A DNA stretch of 64,000 bases from Gaiellasilicea sp963791905 (GTDB lineage: Bacteria > Actinomycetota > Thermoleophilia > Gaiellales > Gaiellaceae). The DNA is taken from positions 62,001 through 126,000 of the forward strand of contig CAWBTX010000001.1 of assembly GCA_963791905.1 (NCBI GenBank), in the 5' to 3' direction. Both the position numbers and the translations under genes were made by a program. The stretch's first letter is position 1, and each line of letters opens with the position of its first letter. Shown here in pieces: positions 53,895 through 63,124 of this stretch. A model generated the notes under the pieces. That model did not search any database, was not told the origin of the DNA, and saw nothing but the letters and a program-made list of their open reading frames with translations.

Positions 53895-54612
53895 CGCGGC
53901 GCACGAGCTCGTCGAGCGGCGTCTCGGGTGCGAGCTCGTCCACGAGCCGGTCGCCCTCGTCGAGCATCGGATGGGTCATCAGCTCCGCCGCCGCCAGCTT
54001 CGCGGCGCCGTCCCTCGTCGCGGCCAGCTGCTCCAGGTCGTCGAAGTCCCCGAAGTACCGGCTGCCCGCCACGCCCCTGACGCGCAGCCAGGTGTTGAAC
54101 GCGAGCTTGTAGGCACGGCGGCCGATCCCGATCCCCGGGCCGCAGTTGCGCGCGATCCGCACCCGGGGGACCTCGAGCCGCCGGGCGACGGGCAGGAGGG
54201 CTCGCACGACGGCGACCTCGTTGTGGACGTGGTGATGCGAGTCGACGTGGGAGAGCGGCAAGCCCTGCTCGCGACAGCGCTCCAGCTGGGCCGAGAACTC
54301 CGCCGCCACGGCCCTCGCCTCCGCGCGACTGACGTGGAAGATGTGCTTCCTGCCCGCCCAGTCGTGGAAGGCACCCGACTCACAGAACCGCGTCGCTCGG
54401 ATGTCCGCGGTCAGCGGGGCCCCTTCGGTGAGGACGACGTGGGCGCCGATGCGATCCTCGAGCCGATGCTCGTGCGCGAGCTGGCAGGCCTCGGCGAACC
54501 CCGGCATGTTCGCCATCAGCGAGGCATGCGTGATCAGGCCCTCGTGGAAGGCGCGCACGATCGCGCGGTTGCGGTTCTCGTCGCGACCGAAGTCGTCGGC
54601 GGTGACGATCAA
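53872..54612 (-). CDS. YdjC/ChbG-like carbohydrate deacetylase
   Basis: 246 residues from TTG 54612, overlapping the upstream stop (TTGA). Metal-binding Asp in LIVTADDFGRDENRN and the His cluster SHVDSHHHVHNE match YdjC/ChbG/HpnK zinc deacetylases, which remove N-acetyl groups from di- or polysaccharides or hopanoid sugars. Coupled to the FkbH-like gene. Confidence 0.9.
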   Translation of the reverse strand: MIVTADDFGRDENRNRAIVRAFHEGLITHASLMANMPGFAEACQLAHEHRLEDRIGAHVVLTEGAPLTADIRATRFCESGAFHDWAGRKHIFHVSRAEARAVAAEFSAQLERCREQGLPLSHVDSHHHVHNEVAVVRALLPVARRLEVPRVRIARNCGPGIGIGRRAYKLAFNTWLRVRGVAGSRYFGDFDDLEQLAATRDGAAKLAAAELMTHPMLDEGDRLVDELAPETPLDELVRRVSPVPVA

Positions 54613-56408
54613 GCGGCGTGCAGCTCGGACTCGACCAGCACGATCCCGCTCGGCGGCTCCAGCGCGGCGAGGTCCATGCTCAGCAGGGTGCGCTCGTCCG
54701 ACTGCTCCACGACGCCGAACGGGAGCTCCTCGAGCACCTGGCGCAGCGGTCCGTTGCGCGGGGTGCGCACGAGCTCGGCCTCGAGGCGCGTCGCACCGCG
54801 GGCGCGCTCCCGCTCCGCGAGCCAGTCGAAGAACGTGCGCTCGACGCGCTTCTGCGCGACCCGGCACGACATCACGAAGTCGAGCAGGCGCGGCGTCTCG
54901 GCGCGCTCGTCCACCGACGCGAAGCCGACGATGCCGTAGTGCCCGAAGCGGTCTCGGCAGTCGAAGGCGACGCAGACCACACCGTCCGTGTCGAGCAGCC
55001 GTTCGAACTCCTCGGAGCCGTAGCGCCGGGCACTGAGGTTGAGCTGGTTCGTCCGCTGGACGAGCTCGAGGCACCGCTCGCGCTCCGACGCCGTCGAGGG
55101 GGTGAAGATGCGCATCTGCATCTCGCAGGCCCGCAGGAAGCTGTCGTAGTCCTGGCCGTACGCCTCCTGCGCTTGCTCCCGCTCGACCTGCTCGAGGTAG
55201 GTCAGACGCCGCTTCCGGCTCATCTCCGTGATCGGGACGTCGAGCTCCGGGAAGCCGAGGACGTCCTCGAGCTGCTCGATCGGGTACGTGCGCACCATCG
55301 GCAGCGCCGCCTCGATCTCGGCCCGCTCGAAGGGCGAGTCGTCGATCACCGCGAACGTGTCGAGACCGATGTTCAGCCTCTCCGCGATCTGGCGCAGGCC
55401 CTCGCTCTTCTGGCCCCAGTTGATCGCCGGGTAGAGGAAGTAGTCGGCAAGCCCGAGCGACTCGATCAGCGGCCACGCCTCGGCGTGGTCGTTCTTGCTG
55501 ACGACGGTCTGGATGATCCCCCGCTCGTCGAGGGCCTTCACGAGGTCGAGCGCCGCCTGCCTGGGTCGCAGGCCGTCGGGGCCGACCTCGATGAGCGTTC
55601 CCTCCCAGAGGGTGTTGTCGAGATCCCACGCGACGCACTTGACCTTCGCGGCGGGTTTGTCGGCCTTCCGCGCGTAACGGACGAAGTCGAGCCAGCTGAA
55701 GACGACGCGGCGCTCGGCGTCCTCGTCGGGGTACAGGAGGATCCGCGCGTTGTCACCAGGGGCGAGCGGCCCGAAGCCTGCGGCCCCGAGCGTGTGGAAA
55801 TTGTGGCCCGGCGTGATCTCGAAGGCGTGCCGGAGGCGCGTCTCGCCGTCCCGGACGTACTCGAGGATGAGCCGGAAGGGCTCGTCGTCCGCCGCGAAGC
55901 ACTCGAGCACGAAGTCGTCGAACTGGGTGCCGTCCTCGCTGCCGGCGAAGCGCAGCAGCTTCCCCCGCCCCACCGTGAGGGCGCCGTTCAGGCGCCGCTT
56001 GGGGTTGACAGGCGCGATCGTCTTCGCGAGCGCGCTCGTCGCGCCGGTGACCCGGCCGTCCAGGCGGTCGAGCCGGCGGTGCTCGTCGACGGAGACACGC
56101 CTGCCGTACAGCGACGTCTCGATCTTCCCCCAGCGCCGGAAGCGGATGTCGGCGCCGCGCTCGAGCAGCCCCGCGACCTCGGCCGCCGGGTAGATGCCGT
56201 ACACGAAGCGCGCGCATTTCTTGTCCGCCCGCTCGACGTAGATCGGGCACACCTCGTAGCAGGCGGGAACAGCGCACTCGATGCAGTGCTCCTGCCAGTG
56301 GAGGAGCAGCGTCTCGGCGACGTCGCCGGCGGCCAGCCGGGAGGCGAACCCGGCCGGGAGGGGCGCCTCGCGGTCGCGCAGGTCGGAAGCCCAGTCGAAC
56401 TGGAACAC
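54609..56408 (-). CDS. FkbH-like HAD-IIIC protein with an N-terminal Cys-rich domain
   Basis: 599 residues. The N-terminus has Cys42, 45, 50, 54 and 65 in HCIECAVPACYEVCPIYV..ADKKC, a spacing that could hold a 4Fe-4S cluster or zinc. A beta-rich region (about 130-245) follows, then the HAD domain with DLDNT (Asp262/264), VVSKND and AVIDDSPFERAEIE, and a C-terminal GNAT-like domain (LVQRTNQLNLSARRY...RFGHYGIVGFASV). FkbH proteins load glyceryl or similar units from bisphosphoglycerate onto carriers. GTG start with TACCCT 6 nt upstream. Confidence 0.87.
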   Translation of the reverse strand: MFQFDWASDLRDREAPLPAGFASRLAAGDVAETLLLHWQEHCIECAVPACYEVCPIYVERADKKCARFVYGIYPAAEVAGLLERGADIRFRRWGKIETSLYGRRVSVDEHRRLDRLDGRVTGATSALAKTIAPVNPKRRLNGALTVGRGKLLRFAGSEDGTQFDDFVLECFAADDEPFRLILEYVRDGETRLRHAFEITPGHNFHTLGAAGFGPLAPGDNARILLYPDEDAERRVVFSWLDFVRYARKADKPAAKVKCVAWDLDNTLWEGTLIEVGPDGLRPRQAALDLVKALDERGIIQTVVSKNDHAEAWPLIESLGLADYFLYPAINWGQKSEGLRQIAERLNIGLDTFAVIDDSPFERAEIEAALPMVRTYPIEQLEDVLGFPELDVPITEMSRKRRLTYLEQVEREQAQEAYGQDYDSFLRACEMQMRIFTPSTASERERCLELVQRTNQLNLSARRYGSEEFERLLDTDGVVCVAFDCRDRFGHYGIVGFASVDERAETPRLLDFVMSCRVAQKRVERTFFDWLAERERARGATRLEAELVRTPRNGPLRQVLEELPFGVVEQSDERTLLSMDLAALEPPSGIVLVESELHAA

Positions 56409-56414
56409 GGCGTC

Positions 56415-56420
56415 AGGGTA
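56415..56420 (-). promoter_or_regulatory. candidate leaderless -10 element of the FkbH-like gene
   Basis: TACCCT (minus strand), exactly 6 nt before GTG 56408. Confidence 0.5.
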
Positions 56421-56438
56421 GCGGCCGGTTTCGGCGCT

Positions 56439-57482
56439 CTAGCCCCGGCCGGAGGCGCCGAAGTAGGGATCGTGGGCAAGCTCGCGGAACGCCGCAAGCG
56501 CGTCTCCGGAGGAGTCGACGCGGAAGTCGCGGTCCTCGCCCCGGAGGTGAAACCAGAGGAAGGCGCGGATCTCCGGGTAGCCGGCGGGGAGGCGCCGGCG
56601 GACGTCGGCGATCCACGCGGCCTTCGAGACGCCCGTCGGGGCGTCGTTCGCCTCAGCGGCCTCCTGCGACGCAGTCTCGGAGATCATGATCGGCTTCCGG
56701 CCGGCGAAGTGGTGGTAGATCCGGGGCAGGTCGTCGGGGGCGAGCAGCTCGTCCCACGACGCCCACGAGCCGGCGTTGTACGCGTCGATGCCGACCCAGT
56801 CGACGTAGCGGTCACCCGGGTAGTAGTTCCGGAAGTCGTTCCAGGCGGCCTCAGGGCCGTCATCGCGCGTGTTCGGGATCGAGACGTAGTTGGGCGCCCA
56901 CACCCAGATCGCGTTGTCGGCGCCTTCCCTCGTGAAGATGTCGTGGACGCGCCGCCACGCCTGCACGTAGTCCGACGCGGCCGCGTGGCTCGCGCCGTTC
57001 CGGGCGCCCGACCAGTCGTACCAGTCGCCGTTCATCTCCCAGGCGAAGCGGAGGAAGACGGGGACGTTCAGCTCCTGCACCGCCCGCGCGCGGGCGGCAA
57101 TCCAGTCGTCGTGCCGACCGTCGACGATCTCCTTCAGGGCGGTTCCGTCCCAGTTGATCATCGGAATCGCACCGTGCTCGATCGCCCAGCCCTCGAACCC
57201 GTCGTCGGGGAAGCCGTCCTGCCAGCCCCAGTAGAACTGGAGCACGTCGAACGGGCGGCCGAGCCGTCGCTCGAGCTCGAGCGTCGACCGCCACTGGTAC
57301 TGCACCTCGACGTTCGTTCCGGGCACGAGCGCGTCAGGGTTGACGTACGCGCCGAGGAGAGCGCCGTTGCGAGGGACGCCCAGTTGCGGCGCCAGCCGCG
57401 TGGAGCCGGCGACCGTCAGGGCAGTCACCGCCGCGAGACAGACGGCGACGCCGGCTCCGAGTCTCGCCGGCAGGCCCCTCAA
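56439..57482 (-). CDS. GH26-like secreted glycoside hydrolase, copy 1
   Basis: 347 residues from TTG 57482, overlapping the upstream stop (TTGA). A signal anchor (LGAGVAVCLAAVTALTVAGS) leads to a beta/alpha-barrel with FAWEMNGDWYDW (candidate acid/base Glu149) and IMISETASQE (candidate nucleophile Glu269), the arrangement of GH26 beta-mannanases. A close paralog lies at 63125. It may trim or release the locus polysaccharide (inference). Confidence 0.87.
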   Translation of the reverse strand: MRGLPARLGAGVAVCLAAVTALTVAGSTRLAPQLGVPRNGALLGAYVNPDALVPGTNVEVQYQWRSTLELERRLGRPFDVLQFYWGWQDGFPDDGFEGWAIEHGAIPMINWDGTALKEIVDGRHDDWIAARARAVQELNVPVFLRFAWEMNGDWYDWSGARNGASHAAASDYVQAWRRVHDIFTREGADNAIWVWAPNYVSIPNTRDDGPEAAWNDFRNYYPGDRYVDWVGIDAYNAGSWASWDELLAPDDLPRIYHHFAGRKPIMISETASQEAAEANDAPTGVSKAAWIADVRRRLPAGYPEIRAFLWFHLRGEDRDFRVDSSGDALAAFRELAHDPYFGASGRG

Positions 57483-58504
57483 TGTGGCCTGAGGAACGGG
57501 AAGCGGATGCCGCTCTTCACCACGAAGGCTCTGAACCGCCGCAGCGCACGACCGCCGAGACTGCCGAACGGCAGGGCGAGAAGAGCCACCGCCACACGGG
57601 GATCCACGAGCGAGCCCCGATCGACGCGAACGGCGGCGCGGAGAAACACGAGCGCTTCGCGCCGTCGCCCCTGGACGACGGCGTCGAGCGCCGAGCTCAG
57701 CAGCGCGCTCGCGCGGCGTGCCCGGCTCTCGGCGGGCGTGAAGGCAGCCGACGGGAAGTCCCGCTCGAGCAACGCCTCGACGTGCTCCTGGTAGAGCACC
57801 CACGACTCACCCCAGCTCGAGCGGGCCGTCAGCGACTGCGTGTGGATCCGGTAGAAGGCGTCGTGGGAACGCACGTAGCCGACCGGGAAGCGGATCGCGA
57901 GCCGTAGCCACATCTCGAGGTCGAAGGTGAGGAAGCGAGGGTCGAAGCGCGTTCCGGCGGCGTCGTACGCGTCCCGCCGGACGAGGATGGCCGGTGGGCT
58001 CGGCTGGATTCCCTCGGCCCGCACGAGGCGCGGCACGAACTCGACAGACGGATACGGCCGCTCCTCGAGCGCCGCCGGGAACCGCTTGAGCTCGCTGCCC
58101 GACTCGTCCACGTCGACGTGGGGCCCGTAGACGAGCCCGCACTCCGGATGCGCCGAGAAGAAGTCCACCCGGCTGGCCAGGAAATTCGGCCCCCACCAGT
58201 CGTCGTCGTGTAGCAGCGCGACGTACGGCGCCGTCGCTCCCTCGACCAGCCCGGACCAGTTCCCTGCCGCGGGTCCGCGCTCTCCCGGCAGGATGAGCTC
58301 GTTGCGCCGGTACGTGAAGCGGGGATCCTCGAGGTACGGCTCGACGATCTCGGGCACGTTGCCGCCGCCGTTGTCGGACACCGTCACGCGCCAGCCCGTG
58401 AAGGTCTGGGCGAGGATCGAGTCGAGCGTCTGGGTCAGGTACTTCGGCGAGCCGTAGGTCGGCACGCCGATGTCGACGATCGCCTCGGCCGGGTCAGTCG
58501 CCAT
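57479..58504 (-). CDS. glycosyltransferase family 2
   Basis: 341 residues from ATG 58504. GT-A fold with VDIGVPTYGSPKYLTQTLDSI, TVSDNGGG and the metal-binding LLHDDDWWGPNF, followed by a C-terminal helix. It adds one sugar to the growing repeat from a nucleotide sugar. It overlaps the polysaccharide deacetylase gene upstream by 11 bp. Confidence 0.93.
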   Translation of the reverse strand: MATDPAEAIVDIGVPTYGSPKYLTQTLDSILAQTFTGWRVTVSDNGGGNVPEIVEPYLEDPRFTYRRNELILPGERGPAAGNWSGLVEGATAPYVALLHDDDWWGPNFLASRVDFFSAHPECGLVYGPHVDVDESGSELKRFPAALEERPYPSVEFVPRLVRAEGIQPSPPAILVRRDAYDAAGTRFDPRFLTFDLEMWLRLAIRFPVGYVRSHDAFYRIHTQSLTARSSWGESWVLYQEHVEALLERDFPSAAFTPAESRARRASALLSSALDAVVQGRRREALVFLRAAVRVDRGSLVDPRVAVALLALPFGSLGGRALRRFRAFVVKSGIRFPFLRPH

Positions 58505-59306
58505 GGGCCGCCCCGTCCCGCCCCGGCGGAGCAGCCGGGATCCAGCTCGGCCGCCCCCGGCGCCGCTCGAGGTCGGCGAGCACCCGGCTCCGACGGAGCC
58601 TGAATGCGGCCGACGAGAGCACGAAGCGGAGCCTCGTGCCGCGATCGCCATCATCGAGGCCGATCCGGGGCCACAGCAAGGGCTCGGCGACCGACTGCAT
58701 CCGCGTCAGCGTGACGCCGACGCTGTAGCCGACCCGTCGGGCGACGTCGGCGACGCGGCGGTCGGCGAGCCCGTACGGATAGCCCACGGTCTCACAGGCG
58801 CCCAGCCGCCTCACGAGCTCGTCGCGGGATCCCGCGAGCTCCTCCTCCAGCCGGTCGTCGTCGAGGTCGACGAGGACCGGATGCGATGCCGTGTGCGAGC
58901 CGATCTCCCACCCCGCGTCCCGCAGGCCCTCGAGCTCGCCCCAACCAAGCGAGCGTGGCTCATCCGAAGCGGCGATCCCGACCTCCGCCAGGCCGGGCCA
59001 ATCCAAGACCCTGCCGCCGTCGGCAAACCGGGTGACGGCGAAGACGGTCGCCGGAAAGCCGAGCTCGTCGAGGATCGGCTTCGCGCGCAGGACGGAGCGG
59101 AACGCGTCGTCGAAGGTGACCACGAGCGTCCGGCCGTCGAGGCCGCCGTCGCGCCGCCGCCGTTCGCACTCCGCGAGCGTGACGCCCACGTAGCCACGAC
59201 CCGCAAGGAGCTCCAGCTGCTCCCGGAGAACGGGCTCCGAGACGGCCAGCGGCGACCGCCAGGTCGAGCTGACGGCGTGATAGGCGACGACGAGCGGCTC
59301 GGCCAT
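58494..59306 (-). CDS. polysaccharide deacetylase (CE4/NodB fold)
   Basis: 270 residues from ATG 59306. Catalytic TFDDAFRSV (Asp pair), metal-binding SHTASHP (H-x3-H) and VGYPYGLADRRVADVARRVGY are the NodB motifs 1-3. No signal peptide, so it may act on lipid-linked intermediates at the cytosolic face. It removes acetyl (or similar) groups from amino sugars. Confidence 0.93.
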   Translation of the reverse strand: MAEPLVVAYHAVSSTWRSPLAVSEPVLREQLELLAGRGYVGVTLAECERRRRDGGLDGRTLVVTFDDAFRSVLRAKPILDELGFPATVFAVTRFADGGRVLDWPGLAEVGIAASDEPRSLGWGELEGLRDAGWEIGSHTASHPVLVDLDDDRLEEELAGSRDELVRRLGACETVGYPYGLADRRVADVARRVGYSVGVTLTRMQSVAEPLLWPRIGLDDGDRGTRLRFVLSSAAFRLRRSRVLADLERRRGRPSWIPAAPPGRDGAAHGD

Positions 59307-59316
59307 GACTTCCCGG

Positions 59317-60567
59317 CTACCGATCCGAGGCCGCGGGCTGCGAGGACACTGACCGCGGCGCCGCTCGGCGCGCCGCCACCGCGCCGGCGAGCACACGCTC
59401 GAAGGTCTCGGCGATCCGCTCGATGTCGAAGGCGTGCTCGGCGTAGCCGCGGGCCCGGTGCCCGAGCTCGACGCGCCGGGGCTCGTCGTCGAGGAGCGCT
59501 GCCGCCGCTTCGTCGAAGGCCGTGTGGTCGTTCGGCTCCACCACCACTCCCGAGCCGACCTCGCCGATCAGCCGAGCGGCGAGATTCGAGGCCGGGACGG
59601 CGGCGAGGATGGGACGGCCTGCGCAGTGGTACGCCAGGATCTTGGAGGGCACGGAGTAGACGCCTGCGTCGGGCTCGAGGATCGCGAGCAGGACGTCCGC
59701 CGCGCCGAGGACCTCCGGCAGCCGCTCGTACGGCTGGTACGGCAGCACGAGCAGGTTCTCGAGACCTTCGTCCCGAGCGCGCGTGCTGACGTAGTCGGCG
59801 CCGCTGCCCTCGCTGACGACCACGACGGCGACGTCCTGCCGCCCGGGGAAGCGGCGTGCGAGCGAGACCAGGTGCTCCGGATCGTGTTTCAGCCCGAGCG
59901 TGCCGGAGTAGAGGAAGACCGTCTTGCCCGCGAGGCCGTGCGTGCGCGCAAACTCGTTGTCGCGCGGCGCGAGCGGCAGCTCCTCGACGGGAGCCCAGTT
60001 GTGGACGACGTGAACGCGGTCCGCCGTCACGCCCCAGCCGCTCAGGATCGGGCCGAAGTCCTCGGAGATCGGGACGACGGCGTCGCTGCGGCGGAGCAGC
60101 GAGCGCTCGAGGATCGTGAACGGCTTCGCGAGGATGCGGAGCGGGCGCGGCAGGCGGCCGGCCGCGTAGCGCTCGATCGCGACGCTGATCACGTCCTGCT
60201 GCCAGAAGACGAAGGCGGCCTGCTCCGAGCGTGACGCGCGAAGCAGGAGCCCCTGGGAGACGAGCGGGGTGTTGCTCGACAGGACGACATCCGGGCGAAA
60301 GCGCCTCACCCTGGCGCTCGCGCGGCGGCCGTAGACCAACTCCTGCGCGACGCGCCGGAGGGCCGAGTGCTTGGCGAACTCGGCGTCCAGCGTCACGGCC
60401 TCGATCTGCAGCGAGGCGGGGTCCGAGTCGGTGCGTTCGAGCGCACCCTTCCCGGAGGTGTAGGAGGGGCAGTGGAGGTGGATCACCGTGTGGTCTCGCG
60501 CCGCGAGGGCGCGACTGAGCTGCACCGGGAAGGCGTGACCCGTGTAGTCGTGGACGACGATGCGCAT
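59317..60567 (-). CDS. glycosyltransferase family 4 (WbuB-like)
   Basis: 416 residues. GT-B fold: N-terminal MRIVVHDYTGHAFPVQLSRALAARDH, central VFLYSGTLGLKHDPEHLV, and the nucleotide-sugar EX7E-like site in YSVPSKILAYHCAGRPIL. The WbuB-type spacing suggests transfer of an N-acetylated amino sugar. It follows the two-domain GT by 5 bp and precedes the deacetylase by 10 bp. Confidence 0.93.
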   Translation of the reverse strand: MRIVVHDYTGHAFPVQLSRALAARDHTVIHLHCPSYTSGKGALERTDSDPASLQIEAVTLDAEFAKHSALRRVAQELVYGRRASARVRRFRPDVVLSSNTPLVSQGLLLRASRSEQAAFVFWQQDVISVAIERYAAGRLPRPLRILAKPFTILERSLLRRSDAVVPISEDFGPILSGWGVTADRVHVVHNWAPVEELPLAPRDNEFARTHGLAGKTVFLYSGTLGLKHDPEHLVSLARRFPGRQDVAVVVVSEGSGADYVSTRARDEGLENLLVLPYQPYERLPEVLGAADVLLAILEPDAGVYSVPSKILAYHCAGRPILAAVPASNLAARLIGEVGSGVVVEPNDHTAFDEAAAALLDDEPRRVELGHRARGYAEHAFDIERIAETFERVLAGAVAARRAAPRSVSSQPAASDR

Positions 60568-60572
60568 CGGCC

Positions 60573-62978
60573 TTACCTACTCGTCGCCGCGGGCCGGCCG
60601 TTGAGGGCACCGGCGTAGACGTCGACGACCCGCCCTGCGTACTCGCCGGGCGAGTGGTGCGCTGCCACGGCGGCCGACGCGGCCGCGGAGAGCCGCTCCC
60701 AGGCGGCCCGGTCGTCGTAGACGTGCGCGGCGGCGCGGGTCAGCGCCTCGGCGCCGGCCTCGACGATCACCCCGCCTCCGGCATCGGTCACGTACTCGGC
60801 GAGGCCGCTGTGGTCATAGCCGACGACCGGCGTCCCGTGCGCCATTGCCTCGATGGCCGTCAGAGGGCCGATCTCGGGGAACGAGGAGGGCATGACCAGG
60901 ACGCGCGCGGCGGCGAAGAGCGACTCGAGCTCGCTCCGGCTCGCGGGGCCGAGGTAGGTGACGTTCGGGAGCCTCGCCGTCTCGGCGCGTACGTGCTCCT
61001 CGAGCGGCCCCGCTCCGGCGATCGTCACGGGGTAGCCGGACAGCGACTGTGCGAGCTCGAGCACGTCCAGGATCCCCTTGTGAGTGGAGAGACGCCCGAC
61101 GAAGAGGATCCCGCTGCGGTCGTCGTAGCCCGGTAGATCGCGCTTGCCCGCGAACTCGGTGAAGTTCGGGATCACCTCGGCCTCGATGCCGAACCGGCGG
61201 TGCGTGTCCGCCACGAACCGAGACGGCGCCACGAACGCGGCGATGCCCGGCCGGTGCAGGTACCGGCGGATCGCGAATGTCGCCGTGTTGAGCGCGCGGT
61301 AGTCGGCCCTTTCCTCCGTGCGGTCGCGCCACTCGCCGCCGGGGGCGATCGGGTTGGCGGCGATCAGCTCCAGGTCGTGCAGGGTCTGGACGACGGGGAT
61401 GCCGCCGCGCCTGCCGAGGACCACCGGCGCGACCGAGATCTGCGGATAGAGCTTGTGCACATGGATGACGTCTGGCTCGAACTCGTCGATGAGAGCGCGC
61501 ATGTGGCTGGCCGCAGACCAGTTCCAGACGGCACGCCCGGCAACCTCCGCGCGCCGCAAGGCCGACAGCTCGCCTCTGTTCGCGTTCGTGACGAGCAAAG
61601 GGACGAATCTGCCGTCCCGCTCGACGTTCAGCGGGCTCTGCGTCGTCAGAACGCGGACCTCGTGATCCTGTTCGCGCAGCGCGGCTGCGAGGCCGATGAC
61701 GTGCTGATCGGCCCCTCCGGTCACGTGGCCGAACTTGTTCACGAGGAGCACCCGCAGGCCCCGTGAGCCGGCACGCGTGGGACGACGGGCTGCCTCGAGT
61801 CGCCGGGGGCGCTCGGCGGCCGGCCGCGCGGCGAGCTGCGCCGTCCGGCACGCCTCGTAGATCAGCTGCGCGGCGACCTCGGGGCGGTACCACGCGACCT
61901 TCTCGCGTCCGACCGCCGCGGCCCGCTCGCGACGCGCCTCGTCCCAGGTCGTGATCTCGCGCATCGCGTCCACGAGGGCCTGACTCGAGCGCGCAGGCAC
62001 GACGAGACCGTTGACCCCCTCCTCGACGAGGTCGTCGACCGCGCCGACCTGGTCGGTCGCGATCACCGGCAGTCCCTGCGCCAGCGCCTCGTTGACGACG
62101 AGCCCCCAGACGTCGTAGAGCGACGGGAAGACGAGCGCGTCGGCCGTCCCGTAGAGCCCCTGGAGCGTCTCCCAGTCGACGTGACCGAAGAATTGAACGC
62201 GCTCAGGCGGCAGCAGAGCCTCGAGCTCGCTCTGCAACGGCCCGTCGCCGGCGAGCCAGAGCCGGACCTCGGGCAGGCTCCGAACGGCCTCCGCGAGGTA
62301 GCGCAGGCCCTTCTCCTCGACGAGTCGCCCGACGTAGAGAAACGTGAACGGCTCGCCGTCCTGGCGTCGAGAGCGATCGTCGCTCGCGGCCGTCCGTGGA
62401 AGTGACGGGATCGTCGGCGCGATCACCGTCCGGTCGGGGTCGGCTCCGAGCCCGACGATGCGGCGAAACGCGCGGCGGCCGGGCACGATCCACGCGTCGC
62501 TCGCGCTCATGACCCGCCGGCTGAAGGGTGCGGCGAGCTTCTGCAGGAGCGACGGCTCGGGGTGCTGGATGCTCTCGTACACCGACACAAGCCCCCACCC
62601 CTTCCGCCGCCGGGCCCAGACGGCGGCGAGGTTCGCCGGCGAGGTCCAGGCCCCGCCCATGGCGACGACGACGTCGGGACGGAAGCGTGAGACGGGCGCG
62701 GTCGGCCGCCAGGGGAGATGGAGGAAGAGCTCGGGCACGAGCCTCCGCAGGTCGACCGTGAGCGACCTGAGCACGACGTGCTCGTAGGGCAGGGCGTCGG
62801 GCAACTCCCAGCTTCGGTTCGGCTCCGAGGCGGTCTCGTAGACGACGAGGAGCTCGCAGCCGTGGTCCGTCGCCAGGCGCTCGAAGATCTGCGTCGTATA
62901 CGGCGCGATCATGTTCGTGAGCACGGCGATACGCAGCGGGCGTCCGCCGGCTGGAGCAGTCCGTTCTCCGCTACGCAT
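60573..62978 (-). CDS. fused tandem GT4-GT4 glycosyltransferase
   Basis: About 801 residues from ATG 62978 (a TTG at 62984 is also in frame). Two full GT-B units: first about 14-385 (IAVLTNMIAPYTTQIFERL; FLYVGRLVEEKGLRYL; SLYDVWGLVVNEALAQGLPVI), linker RRPTRAGSRG, second about 415-800 (VLLVNKFGHVTGGADQHVIGLA; ILFVGRLSTHKGILDVL; SSFPEIGPLTAIEAMAHGTPVV). No frameshift or stop separates them. Two consecutive glycosidic linkages by one polypeptide is the simplest reading. First gene of the minus-strand glycan operon. Confidence 0.93.
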   Translation of the reverse strand: MRSGERTAPAGGRPLRIAVLTNMIAPYTTQIFERLATDHGCELLVVYETASEPNRSWELPDALPYEHVVLRSLTVDLRRLVPELFLHLPWRPTAPVSRFRPDVVVAMGGAWTSPANLAAVWARRRKGWGLVSVYESIQHPEPSLLQKLAAPFSRRVMSASDAWIVPGRRAFRRIVGLGADPDRTVIAPTIPSLPRTAASDDRSRRQDGEPFTFLYVGRLVEEKGLRYLAEAVRSLPEVRLWLAGDGPLQSELEALLPPERVQFFGHVDWETLQGLYGTADALVFPSLYDVWGLVVNEALAQGLPVIATDQVGAVDDLVEEGVNGLVVPARSSQALVDAMREITTWDEARRERAAAVGREKVAWYRPEVAAQLIYEACRTAQLAARPAAERPRRLEAARRPTRAGSRGLRVLLVNKFGHVTGGADQHVIGLAAALREQDHEVRVLTTQSPLNVERDGRFVPLLVTNANRGELSALRRAEVAGRAVWNWSAASHMRALIDEFEPDVIHVHKLYPQISVAPVVLGRRGGIPVVQTLHDLELIAANPIAPGGEWRDRTEERADYRALNTATFAIRRYLHRPGIAAFVAPSRFVADTHRRFGIEAEVIPNFTEFAGKRDLPGYDDRSGILFVGRLSTHKGILDVLELAQSLSGYPVTIAGAGPLEEHVRAETARLPNVTYLGPASRSELESLFAAARVLVMPSSFPEIGPLTAIEAMAHGTPVVGYDHSGLAEYVTDAGGGVIVEAGAEALTRAAAHVYDDRAAWERLSAAASAAVAAHHSPGEYAGRVVDVYAGALNGRPAATSR

Positions 62979-63124
62979 CGTCAAAGGTGTCCCTGCTCCC
63001 GAGCGCCGACCGGAATCGGGGCCGCCCGAGCCGCTCGAGACAACATAGAGTACCGAGTCAGCGACGAATCCCCAGTCCGGGGGATTGGGCTTGAGTCTGC
63101 GGCAGGAGCACCGATACCGCAGCC

